A stretch of DNA of 33,740 nt, taken from positions 1 through 33,740 of the forward strand of contig MKJX01000225.1 in NCBI GenBank assembly GCA_001942415.1, written 5' to 3'. Within the stretch, counting starts at the first letter, position 1; each line of letters opens with the position of its first letter. Below, in pieces: positions 1 through 8,955 of this stretch. The translations under genes and the position numbers were made by a program. The notes beneath the pieces are model-generated. The model did not search any database. It was not told the DNA's origin and was given only the letters and a program-made list of their open reading frames with translations. The DNA is from Pseudonocardia sp. CNS-139. Lineage in GTDB: Bacteria > Actinomycetota > Actinomycetes > Mycobacteriales > Pseudonocardiaceae.

Positions 1-10
1 GCCATCATGG

Positions 11-259
11 TCAGGTGGCCGCCGCTCCCCGCCGTCCCGTTCTCGCGGCCGTGCTAGGTCCGGGGTGCCGGTGCGGACCGGTGCCACCGTGCTCGGCCGG
101 GCCGCCGGGCGCCGCGGCGGCCGGCGCGGCGCCGGCCCCGCCGCCCGCGACCGACGATCCGTTCGGCGCCGAGCAGGCCGTGAGAGCGAGGAAGGAGACG
201 ACACCGGCCGCGGCGGCGACCCGCCACGGGGAAGCGGACGCCCGTCGCACAACGCGCAT
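11..259 (-). CDS. Small predicted lipoprotein of unknown function
   Basis: A short protein of about 82 residues starting at the ATG at 259, which has an AGGA about 8 bases upstream; a second ATG at 268 is possible. The N-terminus reads as a lipoprotein signal: MRVVRRASAS, a hydrophobic stretch AAAAGVVSFLAL, then a lipobox LTAC with the cysteine near residue 29. The rest is low-complexity Ala/Gly/Pro, as in linkers behind actinobacterial lipid anchors. The stop lies 11 bases from the window edge. Because frameshifts are common here, the true protein may continue beyond the window in another frame. It is transcribed divergently from the tricorn protease gene. No domain is recognisable. Confidence 0.5.
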   Translation of the reverse strand: MRVVRRASASPWRVAAAAGVVSFLALTACSAPNGSSVAGGGAGAAPAAAAPGGPAEHGGTGPHRHPGPSTAARTGRRGAAAT

Positions 260-333
260 GGTGGTCATCCTGCCGGGCCCCGGTGAGGACGGAGTGTGCA
301 GGGGTACGCCCGGGTGCCCGGTTCCCGGCGCGC

Positions 334-355
334 GGTATCCGTCGATCGATACCGT
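334..355 (+). promoter_or_regulatory. Inverted repeat overlapping the -10 region of the tricorn gene
   Basis: GGTATC at 334-339 and GATACC at 348-353 form a 6-bp inverted repeat with an 8-base spacer. A TACCGT at 350-355 ends 7 bases before the ATG at 363, the spacing expected for a leaderless actinobacterial promoter. The repeat lies between two divergent genes and could bind a regulator of either. No regulator can be named. Confidence 0.4.
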
Positions 356-362
356 TCTGGTC

Positions 363-3300
363 ATGCCCGCCAGCTATCTGCGATTTCCCCACCTGCACGG
401 CGACACGCTCGTCTTCACCGCCGAGAACGACGTCTGGACCGCGCCGGTGTCCGGTGGCCGGGCCTACCGGCTCACGGCCGACGACGTACCGGTGGCGCGG
501 CCGCGGCTCTCCCCGGACGGCGCGCGCGTCGCCTGGACGTCGTGGCGCGACGGCGCACCCGAGGTGTATGTCAGCGACGTGGACGGCGGGGGCGTCCGGC
601 GGCTCACGTACTGGGGCGACCTGCGGGCGCACTCGCTCGGCTGGACGCCGGAGGGCGACGTGCTCGCGATCAGCGCATCCGGGCAGGCATCCGCGCGCCG
701 GACCTGGGCCTACGCGATCCCGGCCGCGGCGGTGCGCCGCGGCGGCTGGACCACGGCCCGCTCTCCGACCTCGCGCTCGCCGCCGGCGGGCCCACCGTGC
801 TCGTGACGAACGTGATGACCCGCGACATGGCGTGGTGGAAGCGCTACCGCGGCGGCGCGACCGGCAAGCTGTGGTGGGACCGGGCCGGCACGGGCGGGTT
901 CGAGCGGCTCGCCGCCGACCTCGACGGCCAGATCGCGGCCCCGCTGCTCCTCGGTGAGGGCGACGCGCTGCGCGTCGCGTTCGTGTCCGACCACGAGGGC
1001 TGGGGCAACCTGTACTCCGTGGACGCCACCGGCGGCGACCTGCGCCGGCACACCGACCACGGCGCCGACGGCGCCCCCGCGTTCTACGTGCGGCACGCGA
1101 GCACCGACGGCACGCGGGTGGTGTACGAGTCGGCCGGCGAGCTGTGGCTGCTCGACTCGCTGGACGCGGAGCCCGTGCGCCTCGACGTCCGGCTCGGCGG
1201 CCCGCGCACCGCGCGCGACCCGTTCCGCGTCTCGACGTCGAGCGAGCTGACCTGGGCCGCGCCCGACCGCACCGGGCGCACGAGCATCGCGCTGGTGCGC
1301 GGCACCGTCCACCGGCTGACCCACCGCGACGGCCCGGCCCGCACGCTGCTCGCCGAGCCGGGCGTGCGCGCGCGGCTGGCCCGCCCGCTCGGCGACGACC
1401 GCGCGGTGTGGGTGGACGACGCGGCGGGCGAGGACGGCGTCTGCATCGCGCCGATCGACGAGCGCGCGGACGGTGCCGAGCCGGCCCGCCGCTACGGCGT
1501 CGGCGAGATCGGCCGGGTGCTGGAGCTGGTGCCCGCGCCGGACGCGTCGGCGGTGGCGCTGGCCGCGCACGACGGCCGGCTGCTGATCCTGGACGTCGAG
1601 AGCGGCGAGCTGCGCGAGCTGGCCCGTGGCGCGGACGGGGAGGTCGCGGACCTGTGCTGGTCGCCGGACAGCCGGTGGCTCGCGTACTGCGACCCGGTGG
1701 AGTCGGGGCTGTCCCGGATCATGATGGCCCGCCTCGCCGACGACACGCTGGTGGCCGTCACCGAGCCGCGGTTCGTCGACTCCGACCCGGCGTTCACGGC
1801 CGACGGCAAGTTCCTGGCGTTCCTGTCCCGGCGCACGTTCGACCCGATCTACGACCAGCACGCGTTCGACCTGACGTTCCCGGCGTCGTGGCGGCCGTTC
1901 CTGGTGCCGCTCGCGGCGCGCACGCCCTCGCCGTTCGGGGCGAGCCCGGACGGGCGGCCGGTCTCGCCCGGCGACGAGGGTCCCGAGGACCTGCGGGCGC
2001 CCGACGCGGCCGACCCGTCCGCCGAGGACGAGGAGGCCGAGCCGGCCAAGGACGAGGCCGCCGAGAAGAAGGAGAAGGACAAGGACGCGCCGCCGGAGGT
2101 GGTCGTCGACGTCGAGGGGCTCGCGGCGCGCGTGGTGCCGATCCCGGTGGTGGCGGCCCGCTACAGCGGCATGCGCGCGGGCAAGGACTGCCTGCTCTGG
2201 TACCGCATCCCGGTCTCCGGCGTGCTCGGCGACGCCCGCGCCGACACCGAGGAGAAGGCCGAGCGGCCCGTGCTGGAGCGCTTCGACCTGGTGCGCCGCA
2301 AGCTCGACGTGATCGCCGACCCGGTCTCGGCGTTCGCCGTCAGCGGGGACGGCACCCGGCTCGTCGTGCGCGACGGCGGCAGCCTGCGGGTGCTGCGGAC
2401 CGACCGGTCCGGCTCCAACAGCCCGTCCGACGGCGACGCGGACGAGTTCGAGGTCGACACCCGGCGCATCGTCGTCACGGTCGACCCGACGGCCGAGTGG
2501 CGGCAGATGTTCGACGAGGCCGGCCGCCTCATGCGCGACCACTTCTGGGTCGAGGACATGGCCGGCGTCGACTGGGCCGCCGAGACCGCCCGCTACCGGC
2601 CGCTCGTCGACGCCGTGGGCAGCCACGACGACCTGGTCGACCTCATCTGGGAGCTGCACGGCGAGCTGGGCACGTCCCACGCGTACGTCACGGCGGGCGG
2701 CTCCGGCGACCACACCGGACGGCCCGGCCTGCTCGGCGCCGACCTGGAGCCCGCCCCCGACGGCGAGGGCTGGCGGGTCGTGCGGGTGCTCCCGCCGGAG
2801 ACGTCCGCGCCGGCCGCCCGCAGCCCGCTCTCCGGCCCCGGCGTCGACGTGCGGGCCGGCGACGTGGTCCTGGAGGTCGGCGGCAAGCCCGTCGACCCGG
2901 CGTACGGGCCGGCGCCGCTGCTCGTCTCCAGCGCGGACGAGCTGGTGGAGCTGACCGTGCGCTCCGGCCCGGACCGCGCCGACGCCGGCCAGGTGCGCCG
3001 CGTGGTCGTGCGGCCGCTCGGCTCGGAGACGGCGCTGCGCTACCAGGACTGGGTGGCGGGGCGGCGGGCCTTCGTGGCCGACCGGTCCGAGGGCCGGCTC
3101 GGCTACCTGCACGTGCCCGACATGGCCGCGCCGGGCTGGGCGCAGCTGCACCGCGACCTGGGCCGCGAGACGTCCCGCGACGGGCTCGTGCTCGACGTGC
3201 GCGGCAACGGCGGCGGGCACACGTCGCAGCTCGTGGTGGAGAAGCTCGCGCGCAAGGTGATCGGCTGGGACGTGCCGCGGCACCACCAGCCCACGACGTA

Positions 3301-3726
3301 CCCGGAGGACGCCCCGCGCGGCCCGGTCGTCGCGCTCGCCGACGAGCTGGCCGGCTCCGACGGCGACATCGTCACCGCCGCGATCAAGAGGCTCGGGATC
3401 GGGCCGGTCGTCGGCGTGCGGACGTGGGGCGGGGTGATCGGGATCGACAGCCGCTACCGGCTCGTCGACGGCACCGGCGTCACGCAGCCGCGGTACGCGA
3501 GCTGGTTCGACGACACCGGCTGGGACGTGGAGAACCACGGCGTCGACCCGGACGCGAGGTCGTCATCAGCCCGCAGGACTGGGTCGCCGGGCGCGACCCG
3601 CAGCTCGAACGTGCGGTGGACATGGCGCTGGAGGCGCTCGCCGAGCGTCCCGCCGCCCGCCCGCCGTCGCCGACCACCCGACCGAGCCGCGCGCGGGGGG
3701 TACTCCCGCCACGGCCGGGGTCCTGA
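363..3726 (+). CDS. Tricorn-type protease (S41 family), two frameshifts
   Basis: Homologue of the tricorn core protease, a large cytosolic enzyme that trims peptides made by the proteasome or other ATP-dependent proteases. The N-terminal half is WD40/PD40-like beta-propeller sequence (repeats such as SPDGARVAW, SPDSRWLAY, FTADGKFLAF). A charged, low-complexity Glu/Lys/Ala linker lies near 1980-2100. The C1 region, a PDZ domain (about 2720-3010) and the S41 core follow. Catalytic-type residues are visible: Ser-His in ELGTSHAYV, the nucleophile Ser in ELAGSDGDI, and Glu in DVENHGVDPD. The gene is read in three frames: a one-base loss near 735-755 joins the N-terminus to the main frame, and another near 3555 restores the C-terminus EVVISPQDWVAGRDPQLERA. 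The length (about 1120 residues) suits the family. No Shine-Dalgarno precedes the ATG at 363, so translation is probably leaderless. Confidence 0.9.
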
Positions 3727-3737
3727 CAGGAGGGGTT

Positions 3738-4093
3738 ATGAGCACCGTCGACCACCTCGCGCGCACCGACGTCGTGCACATCGTCACCGAGCGCCGGACG
3801 GGAGCGAGGTGGCCACGCCGATCTGGGCCGTCGTCGTGGACGGCGTGCCCTACGTCCGCAGCGGCTACGGCGAGCGGGCGCAGTGGTACCGGCGGGTGCA
3901 GGAGACCGGGCGGGCCGTCTTCGCCGACGGCCCGCGCCGGTACCCCGTGCGCGTCGAGAACGTGTCCGGCACGGGCGTCAACTGCCTGGTCGACGAGGCC
4001 TACCGGGCGAAGTACGCCCGCTACGGGCAGTCGGTGGAGGAGATGACCGCGCCCACGGCGCGGGAGACGACCATGCGGCTCGTGCCGGAGTGA
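3738..4093 (+). CDS. DUF2255 family protein, one frameshift
   Basis: About 118 residues. It starts at ATG 3738 behind a good AGGAGG, 11 bases after the tricorn stop, so it is probably co-transcribed. The first part reads MSTVDHLARTDVVHIVTERR. A one-base loss near 3797 shifts the frame to GSEVATPIWAVVVDGVPYVR. The IWAVVVDGVPYVRSGYGERAQWYRR segment is the hallmark of DUF2255, small proteins predicted to adopt a flavin-reductase or pyridoxamine-oxidase-like split barrel. No catalytic function is established for the family as far as I know. It ends at TGA 4091-4093, directly abutting the 3' end of the convergent Fic gene. Confidence 0.75.
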
Positions 4094-5026
4094 TCACTGC
4101 TGCGCGAGCAGGTCGAAGACGTCGCGGGCCAGGTAGCCGGTCGTGCCGCCGCCGAGTGTCTTGCGGCTCACGATCCCTGCGCCGGCCAGTTCCTCGACGG
4201 CCAGATGCGCCGCCGGCAGGGAGACGCCCAGCAGGCGATGGACTGTGTTGGTCGTGACCACGGGGCTTCCGGGAGCACAGTGATCAAGCGGGCCACCGCG
4301 GAGTTGGCACGTGGCGCTTCACGGACACCGATGCTCGCTCGGTGCGCGGACAGCTGGGCGTCCCAACCCTCGCGGAGTTCGGCGAGCTCCTCGGCGAACC
4401 GGGTGACCTGCTCGGCCGCCATCTCGGCGGCGTCGAGAAAGGTCCCGATCCAGACGGAGACGGCGTCCCGTGGCGTCTGTGAGCCGGGATCACCGGCATA
4501 CCGATACGCGGTGAGTCCGTCCAGATACGCGTCGGACCTGGTCAGGAGCACCAGGCTGACCGGGAGCACCGCCGACGGCGTGAGTCCGCGGCGGGTCAGG
4601 ACGGTGTGGATAAGGGCCCTGCTGACCCGGCCGTTGCCGTCGGTGTACGGGGATCGTGATGTTGTTCGCCACCAGCTGGGCGGTCCGGCTGAACCCGACC
4701 TTGGTCAGTTGCTCGGCCTCGGCCGGCTCAGCCAGCGCGACCTGCTGCGGCGAGACCTGCATCCCCTCGATGCGAGATGAGGCGATCGCCTCGGACCGCA
4801 GCAGGAACCGTGCGAGCCCTTCGACACCGCGCGACTCCGGTCCGAGCGACAGGTCCCGAACCCCCTTCTCGACCTCGGCGGCCCTCCGGGCCAGCTCGTT
4901 CCGGATCGCGAACGGGCGGCCGTCGAGCGGGTCGGGCACGTACGCTTCGAACTTCCCGCCCCGTTGGCCCGCCCGGGTCGGGACGTCGAGCGAAGGCGCC
5001 CAGACCTGTGGTAGGCACTCGGCCAT
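4094..5026 (-). pseudogene. Fic family protein, central catalytic segment missing
   Basis: The N-terminus (ATG 5026, GGAGG 7 bases upstream) is a typical Fic N-terminal region: GKFEAYVPDPLDGRPF, then FLLRSEAIASSRIEG, which carries the (S/T)xxxE(G/N) inhibitory motif of class II Fic AMP-transferases. After RTAQLVANNI the sequence jumps almost at once to PYTDGNGRVSRALIHTVL, the end of the HPFxxGNGR active-site motif. The usual 60-70 residues between them, including the motif's first His, are absent, and the frame also changes near 4640. A second frameshift near 4262 leads into a C-terminal winged-helix-like end, TNTVHRLLGVSLPAAHLAVE, finishing DVFDLLAQQ. As read, AMPylation activity should be lost. 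Unlike the one-base breaks elsewhere, a gap of about 200 bases is hard to blame on base-calling. An assembly deletion remains possible. Confidence 0.75.
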
Positions 5027-5042
5027 CGCCGCCTCCGCTCGC

Positions 5043-5122
5043 GCCTATCCTTTGTCCGCGAAGCCGTCTGATAAAGGATAGGCCCCTAAAGTTAATCAGA
5101 GGTCGTGGCGGATAAAGGATCC
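5043..5122 (-). promoter_or_regulatory. ATAAAGGAT operator cluster upstream of the Fic gene
   Basis: A 14-base inverted repeat with one mismatch has arms at 5043-5056 and 5070-5083 (GCCTATCCTTTGTC / GATAAAGGATAGGC). A third copy, GATAAAGGAT, lies at 5111-5120, exactly 41 bp (about four helical turns) from the copy at 5070. The cluster lies 17-96 bases upstream of the fic start. Since the Fic protein carries a C-terminal winged-helix-like region, autoregulation is a reasonable inference. The repeat family is not one I can assign to a named regulator. Confidence 0.55.
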
Positions 5123-5127
5123 GACCG

Positions 5128-6595
5128 TCAAGGTGACGCGACTGCCGGCGCTGTGGCCGGTGCTTCCGCTCGCCGCGGCACCAGCAGCGCCACCGCCACG
5201 AACACCACCAGCGACGCCAAGGGCGCGATGAACGTCGCCCAGCCGTCGAAGCCCGGGCCGATCAGGTCGTTCGGCACGTAGAGCAGCGTGTTCTCGACGC
5301 CGTAGAACGCGGGCGTGAGCGCGAAGAGCACCATGCGCACCACCACGCCGACCGCGATCGCCGCGGCGGCGGCCGCCGTCGTGATGCGCGCGGCCACCAG
5401 TGCCCGAGCACGAACGGCACGACGAGCCCGGCGAGCATCAGGTCGAATGCCAGGGTGAGCAGGATGCCGGTCTCCGGGACGCGCAGCGCGAAGAAGACCG
5501 CGATGCCCACCACCAGCGGCATCGTGATCCGGACGCGGCGCAGGAGCGGGTCGCGCCCGCCGGCCGGGTCGGCCTGCCGTTCGAGCCCGGCGATGTTGCG
5601 GACGGCGACGCAGGCGGTGCCGAGGATGACGCCGTTGGCCGTGGAGCAGGAGGCGGCGACGATCGCCGAGAGCACCAGGATCGTCAGGAACGCCGGCGCG
5701 TAGCCCTCCAGCAGCGCGAACAGCACCGGGCCGTCGGCCGGGCCGCCGAGGATCGCGCCGCTGGACAGGGCCACCAGCGCGTACGGGATGCCGACGACGG
5801 CCGTACCGGCGGCGGCGACGAACACGCGCGGCGGGCCGTCTCGGGCGAGCGCGCCGAGAAGATCCGCTGCATGAAGTCGATCGCGACGATGTCGCCGATC
5901 CCGAGCGCGACGAGCGTCGCCCAGTTGATCGTGGCGCCCTGCGCCGGGTCGGTGAGCTGGCCGAGGTCGAACGGGCCCATGCCCTCCGGGACGGTGATCC
6001 CGTACGTCACGCCGACCCAGATCAGCAGCGCGGTCGAGCCGACCACCGTGATGACCATCTGGATGAACGCGGTGTAGGCGTCGCTGAACATCCCGCCGGT
6101 GACCGTGTACGCCAGCACGACGCCGACGATCAGCAGCACGCCGACGGTGTAGCTGGTGCCGAGGAACCGCTCGAAGAGGAACCCGCCGGCCACCAGGTTG
6201 CCGGCGAGCAGGATGCAGAAGCTGAAGATCATGAGGAGCGACGCGGCGAGCTCGACGCCGCGGCCGTACTTGATCCGGTAGAAGTCGGGCAGGCTGAGCA
6301 GGCCCATGCGGTTCATCGGCCTGGCGAAGAAGATGCCGGTGAGCAGCAGGCAGACGCCCAGGCCGAGCGGCAGCGACGCGCCCGCCCAGAACCCGAGGCT
6401 CGCGGACAGGTCGGTGTTGCCGAGGGTGGCGTTGGAGTCGACGGCCTGGCCCATCAGCCCGGCCGCGGAGAGCGGCAGGGCCAGCGAGCGGCCGGCGACG
6501 AGGAAGTTGGTGCTGTCGCCGTCGACCTTCCGGGCGACGGCGAGACCGACGGCCAGCACGAGCAGGACGCCGATCGCGACACCGATGATGATCAT
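5128..6595 (-). CDS. Sodium:solute symporter (SSS family), candidate guanidine importer
   Basis: About 489 residues with roughly 13 hydrophobic segments, beginning MIIIGVAIGVLLVLAVGLAV. SSS features include the early DSTNFLVAGRSL, then MGQAVDSNATLGNTDLS, LPDFYRIKYGRG, and YTVTGGMFSDAYTAFIQMVI in the middle. Two one-base frameshifts occur, near 5830 (SPETARR/VFVAAAGTAVVG) and near 5400 (VLGHWW/AARITTAAAA). The start at ATG 6595 has GGGAG about 6 bases upstream. It lies 33 bases downstream of the riboswitch-controlled ureohydrolase on the same strand, with no terminator visible between, so the two form one operon. SSS proteins import small polar or charged solutes with Na+. Because the operon leader is a guanidine-I riboswitch, guanidinium is the most economical substrate guess. 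No transport evidence exists here, and a related guanidino compound or urea cannot be excluded. Confidence 0.85.
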
Positions 6596-6628
6596 TGTGG
6601 GCTCCCGGGCGGAGGGGTGGGGTCGGGG

Positions 6629-7778
6629 TCAGGACCGGCGGGGCAGGTGCCCGGAGCGCACGAGGCAGCCGAGCGTGTCGCAGATGACGCGCGTCGCGAT
6701 CAGCGCCGTGATCTCGGCGTTGTCGTACGGCGGGGAGCACTCGACGACCTCGATCCCGGCGAGCGGGCGGCGTCGGCGATGATCTGGATGAACTTCAGGA
6801 CCTCGCGCGGGAGGAACCCGCCGGGCTCCGGCCAGCCGGTGCCCGGCACGAACGCGGCGTCGAGGCAGTCCACGTCGAACGAGAGCCAGACGGCGTCCGC
6901 GCCGTCCCAGGCCACGTCGAGCGCGCGCTGCGCGGCCTCCTCGATGCCCATCTCGACGCAGTCGGTGACGGTCATGATCGTCGTGCCGCGCTCGCGCCCG
7001 ACCTGCACGCCCGGCCGCGGGGCCTGCCACCCGCCGATGCCGATCTGCACCAGGTTCCTCGCCGGGACGTTCGGGATGTCCGTGGCGTGGAACCACGGGT
7101 GGTGTGCATCCGCTCGTCGAGGTCGGTCTCCTGGGTGTCGACGTGCCGGTCGAAGTGGATGATCCCGAGGTTGCCGCCGTTGAGGTGGGGTGCGACGCCG
7201 CGGGTGGTCGGGTAGCCGATGGAGTGGTCGCCGCCCAGCACCACCGGGAACGCGCCGCTCGCGTACACGTGCGAGACGGCCTTGCTGATCTGGTCGAACG
7301 TCTTCTCGATGTTGCCGGGGATGGTGAAGACGTCGCCCAGGTCGGCGATCGTGATCGACTCGCGCAGGTCGACGCCCAGCTCGAACGAGTACGGCCCGTA
7401 GAGGGCGGAGATCTTGCGGATGCCCTGCGGGCCGAACCGGGTGCCGGAGCGGTAGGTCGTGCCGCCGTCGAACGGCGCGCCGAGCACGGCGACGTCGTAC
7501 TCGCCGCAGCGCCGCACGTCCTCGACGTACGGGGCCTTCAGGAAGGTGTTGATCCCGGCGAAGTGCGGCAGCTCGCCGCGGGAGAACGTCGGGATCCTCC
7601 TGTCGACGATCGAGTCGGCGCCGGGCAGCCCCAGCTCCAGGCCGCGGGCCACCTCCTCGCCCCACTTCGTGGTCGGGAGGACGGCCTCGGCCGCGACGGC
7701 GTACGCGGCTTCCGGCCCGTGGTGGCCGTGCACCTCGGGGAGTTCGGGACCGCCCGGTTTGCGGGGGTGGACGTGCAC
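6629..7778 (-). CDS. gdmH: Ureohydrolase of the guanidine hydrolase (GdmH) type, two frameshifts
   Basis: About 383 residues, longer than classical agmatinases (about 305) because of an N-terminal extension containing FSRGELPHFAGINTFLKAPY. Metal-binding motifs of the arginase/agmatinase fold are present: VVLGGDHSIGYPT, IIHFDRHVDTQETD and LSFDVDCLDAAFVPGTGW. The FDRHVDTQETDLDERMHT...PWFHAT signature and the overall length match, from memory, the Synechocystis Sll1077 group, shown to be a Ni2+-dependent guanidine hydrolase (guanidine + water to urea + ammonia). The guanidine-I riboswitch directly upstream supports this over agmatinase. Translation starts at GTG 7778 behind GAGGAG. One-base losses near 7096 (a CCCC run) and near 6770 break the frame. 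The HypA/HypB-like nickel chaperones that assist Sll1077 are not in this window. An agmatinase or other guanidino-acid hydrolase activity is the main alternative. Confidence 0.85.
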
Positions 7779-7830
7779 GCGGTGCTCCTCACGGTCGGGG
7801 CACCGGCCGCGGGAGCAGCCGGCACACCAG
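7778..7830 (-). promoter_or_regulatory. Riboswitch expression platform masking the gdmH ribosome binding site
   Basis: Between the aptamer and the GTG start, the transcript contains TGCTCC (complement of 7812-7817), which pairs perfectly with the GGAGCA that includes the Shine-Dalgarno (complement of 7783-7788). The same GCACC can instead pair with an intervening GGTGC. These mutually exclusive hairpins suggest control of translation initiation by exposing or hiding the GAGGAG. No U-tract terminator is visible. This is inference from base pairing by eye. Confidence 0.5.
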
Positions 7831-7832
7831 CT

Positions 7833-7940
7833 GTCTCCCGGGCTTTTGTCCCGCCGTGGGACGGCTCCCGCGTGGAGCCGTCTGCGTCTCTCGGACCAGG
7901 CCCCCTGCCGCTCCGAGCAGGGGCGGAACCCTAGACGCGC
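7833..7940 (-). ncRNA. Guanidine-I riboswitch (ykkC class, subtype 1)
   Basis: Read on the minus strand, the leader contains the conserved ykkC blocks in order. CTAGGGTTCCG (complement of 7925-7935) comes first, then CTGGTCCGAGAGAC (complement of 7886-7899) and a variable hairpin (7861-7881, ACGGCTCC/GGAGCCGT arms). ACGGCGGGACAAAAGCCCGGG follows (complement of 7837-7857) and runs into GAGAC. These are the hallmark sequences of the guanidinium-sensing aptamer. Its 3' end lies about 55 bases upstream of the ureohydrolase start. Known guanidine-I riboswitches turn on genes for guanidine export or degradation. Here it heads a hydrolase plus symporter operon. Confidence 0.95.
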
Positions 7941-8034
7941 CTCACCTCCGTGAGTCGCGCATCAGTGAAGGCGCCGCCTGTTGCCCCCGTGCGCCTGCGC
8001 GGTAACCCGTTCGTGAACCGACCCGGCAGGCCGG

Positions 8035-8822
8035 TCAGACCCGGGCCACACCCGCCCAGCTGCCCGTGTGCTCCGGGCCGACGACGTCGTCCGGACGCCA
8101 CTCGGTGGCGTCGACCAGGCCGGGCGCCACCAGCTCCCGGCCGCCGAACATGCCCTCGACCACGGCGCGGGGGCGCAGGGTGATCGGGTTGGCGGTGCTG
8201 CGGTAGGTCCCCGCACCCAGCGAGGCGCGTTCGGGGTCGTGGTCGCCGGTGGCGTGCGAGAGCACGTGCAGGCTGCCCGGGGCGAGCCGGTCGCGGTAGC
8301 GGGCGACGATGCCGGCCGGGTCGTCCGCGTCCGGCACGAAGTGCAGCACGGCCACGGTGAGCAGGGCGACGGGCCGCGCGAGGTCGAGCAGGTCGCGCAC
8401 GCCGGGAGCGGCGAGCACGGCGCCGGGGTCGCGCATGTCCTCGGCCGTGATCGTCGAGAGCGGGTCGCCGGCCAGCAGCGCGGCGCAGGACGCCACGGTG
8501 ACCGGCTCGTTGTCGACGTACGCCACGCGGGCGGCCGGGTTGCCCGCCCGCGCCACCTCGTGCACGTTGCCCACGGTGGGGATGCCGGAGCCCAGGTCGA
8601 GGAACTGGTCCACGCCCTGCTCCTGGCAGAACCGCACGGCCCGGCGCAGGAAGTTGCGGTTGGCCCGGGTGCGCCCACGATCCACGGCATCACCGCACGG
8701 GTCGCCTCGGCCGCCGCGCGGTCCGCGGCGAAGTTGTGCGAGCCGCCCAGGTTGTAGTCGTACATGCGGGCGGCGTTGGGGATCTCGGGGTTGACGCCGG
8801 GGATCCTCGCCAGGTCGGTCAC
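8035..8822 (-). CDS. SAM-dependent methyltransferase, PF04672 (Methyltransf_19) type, one frameshift
   Basis: About 262 residues. It opens with IPNAARMYDYNLGGSHNFAADR, the family hallmark (A-R-x-Y-D-Y-x-L-G-G-x-x-N). A Rossmann SAM-binding motif QFLDLGSGIPTVGNVHEVA follows, then VAYVDNEPVTVA (acidic residue contacting the ribose) and the core strand RPVALLTVAVLHFVPD. A one-base loss near 8678 separates MPWIV from RANRNFLRRAVRF. The start is probably GTG 8822 (VTDLARIPG); its upstream signal is weak. Substrates of this large actinobacterial family are unknown; many genomes carry dozens of copies. It lies just upstream of the riboswitch, on the same strand, and is divergent from mfd. A paralogue begins at the right end of this window. 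Confidence 0.9.
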
Positions 8823-8955
8823 GGGAGACGATGTTGCCCGCCACCCCCGGTCCGGTCCACGCGCGTACCCTGGCGGGCGAGACCCCGACCGGGCACATCG
8901 TCCCGGGCAGGGGTCTGTCCGTGTGCGCGCTACTGCCTCTCGGGGGATCGAACAC

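Noticed and set aside
710..3538. Long open frame on the minus strand opposite the tricorn gene (about 940 codons)
   Set aside because: Shadow of a GC-rich gene: composition is Arg/Ala/Val/His-rich with no domain, while the plus strand carries clear tricorn motifs in order.
296..4093. One 1265-codon protein joining tricorn and DUF2255
   Set aside because: It arises only because frameshifts remove stops; the tricorn C-terminus and the DUF2255 start lie in other frames with a stop and a ribosome binding site between them.
6629..7778. Plain agmatinase (speB) assignment
   Set aside because: Length, the FDRHVDTQETD signature and the guanidine-I riboswitch upstream favour guanidine hydrolase, though activity is untested.
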